Shown here one piece after another: positions 44,083 to 52,925 of a DNA stretch of 64,000 nucleotides; positions within the stretch are counted from its first letter, which is position 1; each line of letters starts with the position of its first letter. The stretch spans positions 62,001 to 126,000 of the forward strand of contig JACPUV010000021.1 of the NCBI GenBank assembly GCA_016192105.1, given 5' to 3'. Below the pieces are notes generated by a model. It saw nothing but the letters and a program-made list of their open reading frames with translations. It made no database searches and was not told the DNA's origin. The stretch is from Sphingobacteriales bacterium (GTDB lineage Bacteria > Bacteroidota > Bacteroidia > Chitinophagales > Chitinophagaceae). A program made the translations under genes and the position numbers.

Positions 44083-44919
44083 TCACTGCCGCAATGCATA
44101 TACGGACAGGCAGGCCGGCTGGTCCCCACAATCTTTGTGCAGCGCGTAGAGCCGGCTATTGCTGAAATTAAAAGCAGCCGCGGTTCGTAATTCCCCGGGT
44201 AATTTCCACTCGTCATACAGGAAACTGCTGATCTCGTAGCGGTAAAGGGTATCGGAACGGGAACCGAAAATATAACGGCCGGCTACCTTGAGGTTCTCCC
44301 ACTGGCGGATCTGGATATTATTCTTCAGGGAACCAAAATAATCAAAAACATAAATGCCGTAAGTGGAGTCATAGAGATAAACATACTGGTTTTCGTCTGC
44401 GATCTTCACCGGGTTCAGGGATCTTTCCAGCAGCATCCGGAAATCGGGTGTCTCCAGCAACAGTTTCCCGCCCTCGTCCATCTTTTTCAGTTTGTTTTCA
44501 AGTTCATCATAGACCCAGATCTTGTTATCATAGGACTGCGCGATGGTTTTTGCCTGGAAGATATTTTGCTTGCGCAGGTCCACTGTATTTACGGGGTTCA
44601 GGTAACGGTCCAGCATGACAACCGTGGCAAAATCGCGGTAATAGAGCAATACTTTCAGCGGGTTGGAGACATCAATCAGGCTGGCCCTCCCGAAGTTGCG
44701 GATATTATTAAATACCGCCACGGAATCCCCGGCAGCATTGTATTTCTTCACCTGGTTACTACTGTTGAGCGTATAAATATTATCCAGGTTGTCCACCGTA
44801 AAATCCGTGATATCTCCCCGGATGGTTTTCAGCAGGCGAAAACTGGTATCGGCTTGCGCCTGCCCGTTCCCGGCAGTCATAACCAATAATCCTATGATCA
44901 GGGACAGTTTCTTCATCAA
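44083..44919 (-). CDS. Secreted propeller-like protein of unknown function, coupled to lpxH-like gene
   Basis: Protein of 278 residues that I cannot assign to a named family. It has a Sec signal (KKLSLIIGLLVMTAG, cleavage near AQA). The mature part is built of repeated short beta strands (DFTVDNLDNIYTLNSSNQVK, KIWVYDELENKLKKMD, YVYLYDSTYGIYVFDYFG), suggesting a beta-propeller. Two cysteines near the end (CGDQPACLSV) may pair. Its ATG overlaps the stop of the LpxH-type gene by four bases, which implies coupled translation. A role in envelope or lipid A biology is therefore plausible but unproven. Confidence 0.8.
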   Translation of the reverse strand: MMKKLSLIIGLLVMTAGNGQAQADTSFRLLKTIRGDITDFTVDNLDNIYTLNSSNQVKKYNAAGDSVAVFNNIRNFGRASLIDVSNPLKVLLYYRDFATVVMLDRYLNPVNTVDLRKQNIFQAKTIAQSYDNKIWVYDELENKLKKMDEGGKLLLETPDFRMLLERSLNPVKIADENQYVYLYDSTYGIYVFDYFGSLKNNIQIRQWENLKVAGRYIFGSRSDTLYRYEISSFLYDEWKLPGELRTAAAFNFSNSRLYALHKDCGDQPACLSVYALRQ

Positions 44920-45686
44920 TGCCGGATAAATTTATTTTCCTGGTTTGTAAATGATTTCAATTCCATTTTTTCACCGTCAAATACCGCATAGGAAAAATAA
45001 CGGATCCAGTCGCCGAGGTTGATGTACCGGCTGCTCTCATTGAGACGAAAATCAATGGGCAGGTGCCGGTGACCAAATATAAAAAAATCAATCTTTTTTT
45101 TCCGCAGCTGTTCCTTACAGTAAATCAGGAGCCATTCCTTGTCTTCCCCCAGGAAAGTTTCCTCGGTGGCGCCTGTTTGCGCCCGGCTGCGGCGGCTCAG
45201 GTAATTGGCCAGTCCCATGCCCATCATGGGGGGAAATATACCAAACAGGAACTTGCTGACGGGGTTCCGGAATACTTTCTTCAGTCTTTTGTAGCCGTGA
45301 TCGCCCGGACCCAGTCCGTCGCCGTGCCCGATAAGCAGTTTTTTCCCGTTCCGCTCAAATTCCATGGGGCCGTAATAAACCGGCATATTGAATTCCTGCT
45401 GAAAATAATCCCGCATCCACATATCGTGGTTGCCCACAAAAAAATGCAGGGGGATGCCCGCATCGGCCAGTTCACCCAGTTTGCCCAATAAACGCACAAA
45501 TCCCTTGGGGACCACGGTCCGGTATTCATACCAGAAATCAAACATATCCCCCACGAAAAAAATTTCAGCCGCCTCGTCCCTGATGCTATCAAGAAACCGG
45601 ACAACCTGTTTTTCCCGCTCCAGGCTGCTGGCATGATCGGGGGCGCCAAGGTGAAAGTCGGAAAGAAAATATATTTTTTTTGTCAC
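44916..45686 (-). CDS. lpxH: UDP-2,3-diacylglucosamine diphosphatase (LpxH-type)
   Basis: Calcineurin-like phosphoesterase of 256 residues. It is expected to hydrolyse UDP-2,3-diacylglucosamine to lipid X, the fourth step of lipid A synthesis, at the inner face of the inner membrane. Metal ligands are intact: Asp10 and His12 (SDFHLG), Asp47 (VGDMFDFW), Asn86/His87 (GNHD), His121 (GHGDG) and the pair His206/His208 (GHRHLP). The DFWYEYR segment after the second motif is typical of the LpxH branch. The next gene overlaps it by four bases. No other lpx gene is in the window. Confidence 0.92.
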   Translation of the reverse strand: MTKKIYFLSDFHLGAPDHASSLEREKQVVRFLDSIRDEAAEIFFVGDMFDFWYEYRTVVPKGFVRLLGKLGELADAGIPLHFFVGNHDMWMRDYFQQEFNMPVYYGPMEFERNGKKLLIGHGDGLGPGDHGYKRLKKVFRNPVSKFLFGIFPPMMGMGLANYLSRRSRAQTGATEETFLGEDKEWLLIYCKEQLRKKKIDFFIFGHRHLPIDFRLNESSRYINLGDWIRYFSYAVFDGEKMELKSFTNQENKFIRH

Positions 45687-45771
45687 GGTCAGGTTTCAGA
45701 ATAATGCCAGGCGGCTGTTGGATATATTTACTGTTAAAATTTTCTCCGGGTTACCCGTCGCAACCAGGGTA

Positions 45772-46203
45772 TTACTGGTTCCTTTTTGAATTCAGGTAGT
45801 CCATCATATCACCGGAAGCAATATCCGGCCGGCCGCTTACATCTCCGTTGTACCAGTAGATCCAGGCCTTTACCGTTTGCCCATCACAATAAACGTCAGC
45901 AATATCCCGGCGGTATAACCGCTCCTCTTCGGCTTCCGCATCCACCCCTTCATAATCATCCAGCTGACCCATGGCCCAGGAAAACTCATTTTCCTCACTG
46001 ACCCGGTATAATTCGCCGGTAATATAAGTGTCATCATCTGTGGGAACACCGGCCGGATAGGTACCCAGGTCATAAAGCCTTCCCTTGACTTTGGCGGATC
46101 CGGTCAGGGTAAAAAAACGGCTGATGTATTCATACGCAGGGCTCTGGAATCCGCTGCGCAATGATCCATATACAAAAAGGTTATAAACGCCTTTGCTTGT
46201 CAT
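45772..46203 (-). CDS. Gamma-glutamylcyclotransferase-like (AIG2/BtrG) protein
   Basis: Small cytoplasmic protein of 143 residues with the cyclotransferase fold. The substrate loop is VYGSLRSGF (residues 11-19), and a central acidic segment, QLDDYEGVDAE, contains the likely catalytic glutamate. Family members cyclise gamma-glutamyl amines to 5-oxoproline, for example in glutathione or peptide turnover. The true substrate is not known for this subgroup. A near-consensus box TACTTTTA stands four bases before the ATG. It lies between the LUD-protein gene and the lpxH-like gene, all on the minus strand. Confidence 0.88.
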   Translation of the reverse strand: MTSKGVYNLFVYGSLRSGFQSPAYEYISRFFTLTGSAKVKGRLYDLGTYPAGVPTDDDTYITGELYRVSEENEFSWAMGQLDDYEGVDAEAEEERLYRRDIADVYCDGQTVKAWIYWYNGDVSGRPDIASGDMMDYLNSKRNQ

Positions 46204-46230
46204 ACCCTAAAAGTACTAAAGGCAGCTGAT

Positions 46231-46866
46231 TTACGCTTCAACCAGGAATAAATACACTTCTTTGGGGCCATGCACACCCACCACCAGTGTTTTCTCAATA
46301 TCAGCGGTCCGGCTGGGGCCGCTGGCAAACGTGATAAAGGAGGGAAGTTCGTTGCCGTATTTTTCTTTAATTGCCAGTAAGGCATCTTTCAGGTCATATA
46401 CCACCTGGCTGGTAAATGCAATACAAATATGAATGGGGGCATAAACGCTGGTACCGCGCCCGCTGGCCTGCGCGGTACTCATCACCACCGACCCGGTCCG
46501 GGCCACCAGGTATTCGCAACCGGTAATAGCCACATCGCATTGGGAGAGATCCGTCTTAACCAGCCTGCCTTCCAGTTGGGGCGCCGCCGATTCAATCAGT
46601 TTATCTTCCACGCAATATACTTTCTGCCAGTCCTGTTTACGCACCAGGCTGCCCAGCTGAAAAGCGAGCTCCTGCCGGTTGATGCAATAAATGAACTTAC
46701 CCTGGAGTTTGGTGAACTGTTCCGCAAATTCAATTTCCGGCTCCTGCCGGAGGGGTTGAAAAACCGTACCGGTTCCTTCACTTTGCGGAAAAGGCAAAGG
46801 CGTTGAATGACTCAACGCCTCGCGGATTTTTTTTAGTATGGTTTCTTTTGAAGGTGAAATATTCAT
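46231..46866 (-). CDS. LUD-domain (LutC/YkgG-like) protein
   Basis: Cytoplasmic protein of 211 residues with the LUD fold (DUF162). In other bacteria, LutC-type proteins form the lactate oxidation complex with iron-sulfur partners LutA and LutB. Visible blocks are DVAITGCEYLVARTGSVVMS, then IAFTSQVVYDLKDALLAI, and FASGPSRTADIEKTLVVGVH, which is a hallmark. No lutA or lutB lies nearby. The gene starts nine bases after ftsH, an arrangement I recall as common in Bacteroidota, so the role may differ from lactate use. Confidence 0.9.
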   Translation of the reverse strand: MNISPSKETILKKIREALSHSTPLPFPQSEGTGTVFQPLRQEPEIEFAEQFTKLQGKFIYCINRQELAFQLGSLVRKQDWQKVYCVEDKLIESAAPQLEGRLVKTDLSQCDVAITGCEYLVARTGSVVMSTAQASGRGTSVYAPIHICIAFTSQVVYDLKDALLAIKEKYGNELPSFITFASGPSRTADIEKTLVVGVHGPKEVYLFLVEA

Positions 46867-46875
46867 ACAAAAAGT

Positions 46876-48990
46876 TTACACAGTCGGGGCCCAGCCCAGG
46901 TTACCGGGTTGTTCGCCGGCCGTATTATCTTCCTGTTTTGCTGCAGTGGAAACTGCCGGTTCATCCGGTGATGGTTCAAAAACCGTATCGTTCTCAACAC
47001 CCAGGGATTTTTTTTCTTCATACGGGCGTTTCCCGATCAGGGCTTCCACATCACTTTGGAACAGTACTTCCCGTTCCAGTAAAGCCGTGGCCAGTTTTTC
47101 CACTTCGGCTTTCCGGAAGGTCAGCAGTTCCTTTGTTTTCTCATAGGCCTCATCAACCAGCTTCCTGACTTCTTCATCGATCATCCGGGCCGTTTCATCC
47201 GAGTAGGGTTTGGTAAAGGCAGCCTCCTGCTGGGGATCATAAAAACTGATATTTCCCACTTTTTCGTTCATCCCATAAACGGTTACCATGGAATACGCGA
47301 TCCGGGTGATTTGCTGCAGGTCATTCTGTGCACCGGTGGAAATTTTGCCAAAGAAAAGTTCCTCGCTGGCTCTTCCGCCCAGTGTCATACAGATCTGGTC
47401 GCTGAGCTGATCGGTATTATACAAATATTGTTCTTTCGGGGTGTACTGCGCATATCCGAGGGCGGCCGTTCCTCTCGGAACGATGGTCACCTTTAATAAC
47501 GGGTAGGCATGTTCCAGGAACCAGCCGCAGATTGCATGGCCTGCTTCGTGGTAAGCGATGATCTTTTTCTCCTCGGGAGAAATGATCTTGTTCTTTTTCT
47601 CCAGTCCGCCGATCACCCGGTCCACCGCATCCTGGAAGTCGGACATATCCACGGCTTCCTTATTTTTTCTTGCGGCAATCAGCGCAGCTTCATTACACAC
47701 ATTGGCAATATCGGCACCGGCAAAACCGGGCGTCTGTTCTGCCAGCTTATGAATATCCAGTGTTTTGGATATCTTGATCGGCTTCAGGTGTACTTTAAAA
47801 ATATCTTCCCTTCCTTTCAGGTCCGGTTTGTCAATAGAGATCTGGCGGTCGAAACGACCCGGGCGCAGCAAGGCGGAGTCGAGTACATCCGGCCGGTTGG
47901 TCGCGGCCAGTACAATAATACCCACATCGGTTCCAAATCCATCCATTTCGACCAGCATCTGGTTCAGGGTGCTTTCTCTTTCGTCATTACTCATCATCGC
48001 ATTCTTACCCCGGGCACGGCCAATGGCATCGATCTCGTCTATGAAAATGATACAGGGCGCTTTTTCCCTGGCTTGCTTAAACAGGTCCCGTACGCGGCTC
48101 GCACCCACCCCCACAAACATTTCCACAAAATCGGAACCACTGAGACTGAAGAAAGGCACCTGCGCTTCGCCTGCAACAGCTTTGGCCAGCAGGGTTTTAC
48201 CGGTACCCGGAGGTCCGATCAGCAGGGCTCCTTTCGGTATCTTACCCCCGAGATTGGTATATTTTTTTGGATTCTTGAGAAAGTCCACAATCTCCATCAC
48301 TTCCACTTTGGCTTCATCCAGTCCGGCCACATCGGCAAACGTGATATTTACTTTCGTGCCTTTATCAAACAAAGTAGCTTTTGATTTACCGATACTGAAA
48401 ATACCACCGGGGCCACCGCCGCTGCCGGCACCGCCACCCATTTTACGCATCAGCAGGATCCAGATTCCAACAAACAGGAGTACCGGCAGGATAAATTGCA
48501 GGATACCGCCAAACCAATCTTTTTCCGAATCGGCTTTCATTACATTTTCCACAGCAGGGTTCTCGGAATAAAATTTCCGCATATCATCCTGGAAGGAGTC
48601 ACCGGATACGATCTTGAGGTACATGTGGGGACCTTCCCTGACGATTTTGCCGGAGATCCCTTTCTTCAGTTCTGCTTCATATTTTTTCAGGCTGTCTTCT
48701 TTAATGGTAACCCGGACCAGGCTGCGGTTGCTGATCACTTTGTATTCTTTGACATCTCCCTTCTTCAGGATGTTCTCAAATGCATTCTGATCGATCTGAA
48801 TGGTATTGGGTGAGAGCGGGCCATACAATTGCAGCCCGATCAATACGGCGAAAATGATCGCATAGACCCAGTAAATACTGAAGCGGGGACCTTTCCGGGG
48901 CGACTGGTTCGGGTCTTCTCCACCGGGAGGCCGGTTGCTGTCAAAACGCTGGGGTCTTCTTTCGTTTCTGTTATTCTGATCTTGTGACAT
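46876..48990 (-). CDS. ftsH: ATP-dependent zinc metalloprotease FtsH
   Basis: Membrane-anchored AAA+ protease of 704 residues that degrades damaged membrane proteins and short-lived regulators. There are two membrane helices (about 39-57 and 162-181) with a periplasmic domain between. Walker A is GPPGTGKT at 259-266, Walker B IIFIDEID around 314-321, and the second region of homology is [19 protein letters not shown]. The zinc site is HEAGH at 481-485. The N-terminus is a charged tail, longer than in E. coli, and the C-terminus is acidic and low-complexity. It lies between rsfS and the LUD gene, forming a probable operon. Confidence 0.98.
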   Translation of the reverse strand: MSQDQNNRNERRPQRFDSNRPPGGEDPNQSPRKGPRFSIYWVYAIIFAVLIGLQLYGPLSPNTIQIDQNAFENILKKGDVKEYKVISNRSLVRVTIKEDSLKKYEAELKKGISGKIVREGPHMYLKIVSGDSFQDDMRKFYSENPAVENVMKADSEKDWFGGILQFILPVLLFVGIWILLMRKMGGGAGSGGGPGGIFSIGKSKATLFDKGTKVNITFADVAGLDEAKVEVMEIVDFLKNPKKYTNLGGKIPKGALLIGPPGTGKTLLAKAVAGEAQVPFFSLSGSDFVEMFVGVGASRVRDLFKQAREKAPCIIFIDEIDAIGRARGKNAMMSNDERESTLNQMLVEMDGFGTDVGIIVLAATNRPDVLDSALLRPGRFDRQISIDKPDLKGREDIFKVHLKPIKISKTLDIHKLAEQTPGFAGADIANVCNEAALIAARKNKEAVDMSDFQDAVDRVIGGLEKKNKIISPEEKKIIAYHEAGHAICGWFLEHAYPLLKVTIVPRGTAALGYAQYTPKEQYLYNTDQLSDQICMTLGGRASEELFFGKISTGAQNDLQQITRIAYSMVTVYGMNEKVGNISFYDPQQEAAFTKPYSDETARMIDEEVRKLVDEAYEKTKELLTFRKAEVEKLATALLEREVLFQSDVEALIGKRPYEEKKSLGVENDTVFEPSPDEPAVSTAAKQEDNTAGEQPGNLGWAPTV

Positions 48991-49063
48991 AATTCAAGTT
49001 GCAGTATTCCTGCTATTTAATATTATTTCAGGGAAACCGGGCAGCTGGCTGAGGATTTTAACA

Positions 49064-49489
49064 TTATTCATTGTGCTCCTGTCCCGCGGCATCACTCCAC
49101 ATCTCTTCCAGCCGGTAGAATTTCCGGTTTTCCGGCTGCATTACATGTACCACCACATTTACATAATCGATCAGCACCCATTGCAGGTTGTGGTATCCTT
49201 CGTGATGATAGGGTTTTTCCCCGCATTTCTCATATACCTGGTCCCGTATATGTTCGGCAATAGCCCTGATCTGTGGCTGGCTCCCTGCTTCGCAGATGAT
49301 AAAAAAATCCGCTACTGCTTCGTTTATTTTCCGCAGGTCAAGGGAGACAATGTTTTGCCCCTTCTTTTCCTGTATAGCAGCAATAATGGTTTTGATGATT
49401 TTTGAATTCCTCGTTAACCTTTTTGCACCGGGCCGGCCTTCGGTCGGGTCCTTTTTCCTGCGGTTGGTCAGTAATGCCAATTGTTCCAA
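49064..49489 (-). CDS. rsfS: Ribosomal silencing factor RsfS
   Basis: Protein of 141 residues that binds L14 on the large subunit and blocks subunit joining during starvation. The core is IVSLDLRKINEAVADFFIIC, with GSQPQIRAIAEHIRD and the tryptophan region NLQWVLIDYVNVVVHVM. It has a 30-residue basic N-terminal extension. ftsH follows after 73 bases. birA is divergent on the other side. Confidence 0.95.
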   Translation of the reverse strand: MEQLALLTNRRKKDPTEGRPGAKRLTRNSKIIKTIIAAIQEKKGQNIVSLDLRKINEAVADFFIICEAGSQPQIRAIAEHIRDQVYEKCGEKPYHHEGYHNLQWVLIDYVNVVVHVMQPENRKFYRLEEMWSDAAGQEHNE

Positions 49490-49629
49490 ATAGGTAATTG
49501 TTATTGTTTTATAGTTTCCTGCCTGCTGCAGTCCTTTTATGACGGGATTTCTTTCTAACCGGCAGAAATTTCCTGCCTGTCCAAACCCCGAACCATAATC
49601 TTCTTTACTTTGTCAAAAATAGCAATTAA

Positions 49630-50412
49630 TTGTCACAACCATTCCCCGCTGCTCCCATCGGATCGCCATTCATTGAACTGCAGTCCATTGATAGTACCAA
49701 CAACTATGCCCGCGGGCAAATCCAGGCCGCCGGACTGCCGGACAGGCAGGGAATATCCCTTCATGGTATGGTGGTTTTTGCCCATGAGCAGGTGGCCGGA
49801 AAGGGCCAAAGAGGGAAGAGCTGGGTTACAGGAAAAGACAGCAATATTGCCCTGAGTGTCCTGATAAAACCTCTTTCTTTACGGGTTTCCCAACAGTTTC
49901 AATTAAGCGCCTGTGCCGCAGTAGCCGTGCATCATTTTTTCGGTAAATATGCCGGGGACGACACAAAGATCAAATGGCCCAATGACCTGTATTGGCAGGA
50001 CAGAAAGGCAGGTGGAATACTGATTGAAAATATTGTTTCCGGCTCAGGTTCCTGGGACTGGTCCATCATAGGAATCGGAATTAATATTAACCAGGTTATT
50101 TTCCCGGAAGAACTGCCCAACCCGGTATCCCTGAAACAGATCACGGGGACCCATTTTGATCCCTGCGAACTGGCCCGGGAACTCTGCGCCAGCCTGGACC
50201 AGCAGTACACCCGTCTTTGCACAGAAGGATTTGGTCCCGTTTATGCGGATTATTTATCCTGCCTGTATAAAAAGGGCGGATGGGTGAAGCTAAGGAAAGA
50301 TAACCGGCTTTTTGAAGCACTGATCCTGTCGGTAACTCCGGAAGGCAGGTTGCTGGTTAAACATGCCATTGAAGAAGAATTCGATTTCGGTCAGCTGGAG
50401 TGGGTTTTGTAA
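49630..50412 (+). CDS. birA: Biotin-[acetyl-CoA-carboxylase] ligase
   Basis: Biotin protein ligase of 260 residues that attaches biotin to the carboxylase carrier protein. The ATP/biotin site is AGKGQRGKSWVTGKDSN, with the catalytic KWPNDLYWQDRKAGGILIE block and IIGIGININQ. There is no N-terminal helix-turn-helix domain, so it is the monofunctional type and not a repressor of biotin genes. Translation begins at TTG 49630; the next ATG would remove the conserved N-terminus. A near-consensus promoter box, TTACTTTG, lies at 49605-49612. A palindromic repeat directly follows the stop. Confidence 0.95.
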   Translation: MSQPFPAAPIGSPFIELQSIDSTNNYARGQIQAAGLPDRQGISLHGMVVFAHEQVAGKGQRGKSWVTGKDSNIALSVLIKPLSLRVSQQFQLSACAAVAVHHFFGKYAGDDTKIKWPNDLYWQDRKAGGILIENIVSGSGSWDWSIIGIGININQVIFPEELPNPVSLKQITGTHFDPCELARELCASLDQQYTRLCTEGFGPVYADYLSCLYKKGGWVKLRKDNRLFEALILSVTPEGRLLVKHAIEEEFDFGQLEWVL

Positions 50413-50505
50413 TGGACGTTGAGCACCGAACATTGAATATTGAGCATTTCACATCTGAGTAACGGAATTTTCAATTTTCAATGTTCAATGCTCAATATTC
50501 AGTAA
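50413..50505. repeat. Palindromic intergenic element between birA and DUF5777 gene
   Basis: TGAATATTGAGCAT (50434-50447) and ATGCTCAATATTCA (50488-50501) are perfect 14-bp inverted repeats. Shorter TTCAATG/CATTGAA units surround them. The element fills the whole gap between two convergent genes and may act as their terminator. Confidence 0.7.
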
Positions 50506-51420
50506 CTACCTCCACAAAGTAAATTTTCTTGAGATCGTAAATCCCCACCTGAACTGCCCCTTACCCCAGGATGTCACTGTACGGGGAATAAAGCGGTTCT
50601 CAAGAATTTCCGTGGCATTGGTAAAATTGAGCCGGAAGATATGTCCGGAAGTCAGTATCTCGAACCCGATACCCAGCGGATCATAGAACCGGATATTATC
50701 ATTCAGCTTAAAAGAATCCCTGCTGGCCTGGTTGCGGAATATCTTAAAATAATCCACCACGAGGTTGAGCCGGTTGGCCACCAGGGGCAGTTTAATGGCA
50801 GCCCCCAGGGCAAAAAGATTTTTCTGATCATAGGAAATAGCATGGCCACGGGTCAGGTAAGTGGGGTTCAGCTGTACACTCAGGTTCCCGATTTTTTTGG
50901 CCAGGATCAGCTGCAGTACATTGCTGGTCCGGTCACCGAGGTTCTTAAAACTATTATCCTGACCGGGAAAACTATTCGCTTTAACAGCGGAAATCACGTT
51001 GTTAAAATAAACAGCGATGGACAAGGGGCGGGAAGGATCATTCTCCATCTGCTGCATCAGTTGCTGCTTGATCCCGATCTCATAGTTCTGTTGAACCAGG
51101 CTGGCTCCTTTATCCCGTGCAAACACGAGTTCGGTATGTTCCCCGATACCAATATGAAACCCGATCCGTACATCCGCTGCATTATCCAGGCCAAAAAAAC
51201 GTTTGAGCCCGCCATTACTGCCGGCCAGGTCCCCGAAATTGTGGGTTACATTAAAATCCATCTTCCCCTTTCCGGTTACTTCCGGCGTACGGGCATTAAT
51301 GGTTTTGCCGGAATTAAATACCCGGACGGGCTTTCCTTCTTTCTTTTTCGGGGTATTGTCCTGCGCAGCGGCAGAAACGAGCATAAAAATTCCTGTTGTT
51401 AAGGCGAGATACTTCTTCAT
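50506..51420 (-). CDS. DUF5777-type outer-membrane beta-barrel protein
   Basis: Exported protein of 304 residues with a Sec signal (KKYLALTTGIFMLVSAA, cleavage near AAAQ). The mature chain has alternating strand patterns, including VTGKGKMDFNVTHNFGDLAG, ADVRIGFHIGIGEHTELVF and LSVQLNPTYLTRGHAI, as in DUF5777 barrels. These often accompany YceI-like or electron-transfer proteins in Bacteroidota. None of those is adjacent, so the role stays open. The frame has an upstream ATG nine codons earlier, but ATG 51420 places the signal peptide first. It ends inside a palindromic repeat region. Confidence 0.85.
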   Translation of the reverse strand: MKKYLALTTGIFMLVSAAAQDNTPKKKEGKPVRVFNSGKTINARTPEVTGKGKMDFNVTHNFGDLAGSNGGLKRFFGLDNAADVRIGFHIGIGEHTELVFARDKGASLVQQNYEIGIKQQLMQQMENDPSRPLSIAVYFNNVISAVKANSFPGQDNSFKNLGDRTSNVLQLILAKKIGNLSVQLNPTYLTRGHAISYDQKNLFALGAAIKLPLVANRLNLVVDYFKIFRNQASRDSFKLNDNIRFYDPLGIGFEILTSGHIFRLNFTNATEILENRFIPRTVTSWGKGQFRWGFTISRKFTLWR

Positions 51421-51489
51421 GATGATGATTTTGTACAGAAAAAACAATCGGGAAGAATGGATTACAGGTTGCTTGTTCCGGCCAGAAAA

Positions 51490-51618
51490 ATCCGATCATT
51501 TTTGAACAGATCGGATGAGTTCAACCCCATTCGGGGTTGTGGGGGTTAACCGAACCCTGCCCCCGGTAAAACCGGGGCGGAAGATTGTAAGGTCATCAAT
51601 CCCGAATGGGGTTGAACT
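51490..51618. repeat. Compound palindromic element (REP/MITE-like)
   Basis: AGTTCAACCCCATTCGGG (51518-51535) and its perfect 18-bp inverse (51601-51618) bracket two smaller hairpins (AACCCC/GGGGTT and CCCCGGT/ACCGGGG). A separate ATCCGATC/GATCGGAT stem lies just left, at 51490-51516. No frame is coded. The 101-bp unit with long terminal inverted repeats looks mobile or REP-like. Confidence 0.8.
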
Positions 51619-51649
51619 AAACCATCAGGAAAAGATTCTATTACACGAA

Positions 51650-52111
51650 TCAGGAAATCGCTTTAAGGATCTCTTCCGCATGCATTTTGCTTTTGGGCTT
51701 GGTGAAGACTTTAAGAATCACGCCTTTTTCATCGATCACAAACGTGGTGCGGAGTACGCCCATATATTTATGCCCGAATAATTGCTTCTGATCCCAAACT
51801 CCGTACTTCTCTAAGATCACATGATCCGTATCCGCAATCAGGGGAAAGGGCAACTGGTTCCGCTCTTCAAAGCGTTTGTGTTTCGCAGCATCATCCGGAC
51901 TCACGCCCACCACTTCAATCCCTTTCTTTTTCAGCAGGCTGAAATTATCCCGGAGATTACAGGCCTGCACGGTACAGGTGGGTGTCAGGTCCTGCGGATA
52001 AAAATAGAGTACGAGCTTCTTTCCTTTAAAATCCTTCAAGGCGATCTTTTTTCCGTTGGCATCCTTGCCCGAAAAGGCCGGGGCTTTGTCTCCTTCTTTC
52101 AGTGTGACCAT
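51650..52111 (-). CDS. bcp: Thioredoxin-dependent thiol peroxidase (Bcp/PrxQ)
   Basis: Peroxiredoxin of 153 residues that reduces hydrogen peroxide and organic hydroperoxides with thioredoxin as reductant. The active site is TPTCTVQACNLRDN, with peroxidatic Cys46 and resolving Cys51, the atypical two-cysteine PrxQ pattern. The more usual TPGCT is TPTCT here. The KVFTKPKSKMHAEEIL end is typical. It is flanked by a palindromic element downstream and an AT-rich unknown lipoprotein gene upstream. Confidence 0.96.
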   Translation of the reverse strand: MVTLKEGDKAPAFSGKDANGKKIALKDFKGKKLVLYFYPQDLTPTCTVQACNLRDNFSLLKKKGIEVVGVSPDDAAKHKRFEERNQLPFPLIADTDHVILEKYGVWDQKQLFGHKYMGVLRTTFVIDEKGVILKVFTKPKSKMHAEEILKAIS

Positions 52112-52233
52112 ATGTTTGTTGAACAGTAATTATTAAATGTAAAATTAAGCCTGCCTGTCCCTGATTAAAAAAATGTTGCAGCTACCTTTTACACAGGTGA
52201 TTTTGGAAAAAGAGTTGGAAAGTTAAAAATTAA

Positions 52234-52875
52234 TCATCCTTGTTTTCTATACACCAGGCTTTTGCCTTTTCGCTTTATCATGGAAACCAAATTCCTGTTC
52301 TTTATTTTAACCTGATTAATAAATAACCAATCCCAGCACCCAATCAAGCCTTGTTTGTCATTAAAAACAAAGAAATATAAATTCGTGTTGGGCTCAGGCT
52401 TCAGCAGTAAATTTCTCGGATTTGACCAACCGGGCCCGAAAACACCAATACTATCAAAGGCGAAATCTGCCGGTAATTCAATATACCCATCTTTAGTATA
52501 CAGACTTTTGCCATCTGAAAACTGTACTTTAAGACTATCCAGGAAAGGATCGCCCCTGTAAAGCACATATAGCCTCTTTTCTTTAATATAGGCATCATAC
52601 CCCTGTATAAAATAATCCTCTTTGTACATCAGATCCGCCCTGTTGTTTTCAGGGGTAAACTGAATAAATCTGCCTACCTTCTTATATTGACCGTAAAAGT
52701 ACCTCTTACAGCCTTCAAAATTCCTTATCTGAACAAATGTACCATCATCATTCAATGTGAATTTTGTATAAGAATATGCACCTGAAAATTCGTAATTACC
52801 AGACAGCCCTTTAATAGACCTGCAGGAGACTAAAGAAAGTAATACCGCCAATAGAATGAAGAATCTCAGTTTCAT
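52234..52875 (-). CDS. AT-rich lipoprotein of unknown function
   Basis: Protein of 213 residues that I do not recognise. The lipobox LVSC (near residue 18) follows a hydrophobic signal (FILLAVLLSL). The mature part begins with a lipocalin-like or beta-sheet pattern, GNYEFSGAYSYTKFTLNDDG, and contains FGPGWSNPRNLLLKP and a GCWDW segment. The gene is visibly richer in A and T than its neighbours, a possible sign of recent transfer or relaxed selection. It is followed by bcp after a 120-base gap, and the M23 gene begins its stop region 50 bases upstream. Confidence 0.75.
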   Translation of the reverse strand: MKLRFFILLAVLLSLVSCRSIKGLSGNYEFSGAYSYTKFTLNDDGTFVQIRNFEGCKRYFYGQYKKVGRFIQFTPENNRADLMYKEDYFIQGYDAYIKEKRLYVLYRGDPFLDSLKVQFSDGKSLYTKDGYIELPADFAFDSIGVFGPGWSNPRNLLLKPEPNTNLYFFVFNDKQGLIGCWDWLFINQVKIKNRNLVSMIKRKGKSLVYRKQG

Positions 52876-52925
52876 ACAGGTCGAATTTACTATAACTTAT
52901 TACTGCATTGACAAGACCTCATTAT

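Noticed and set aside
46231..46866. Lactate-utilisation operon (lutABC)
   Set aside because: Only the LUD-domain gene is present; no iron-sulfur partners or lactate permease are in the window.
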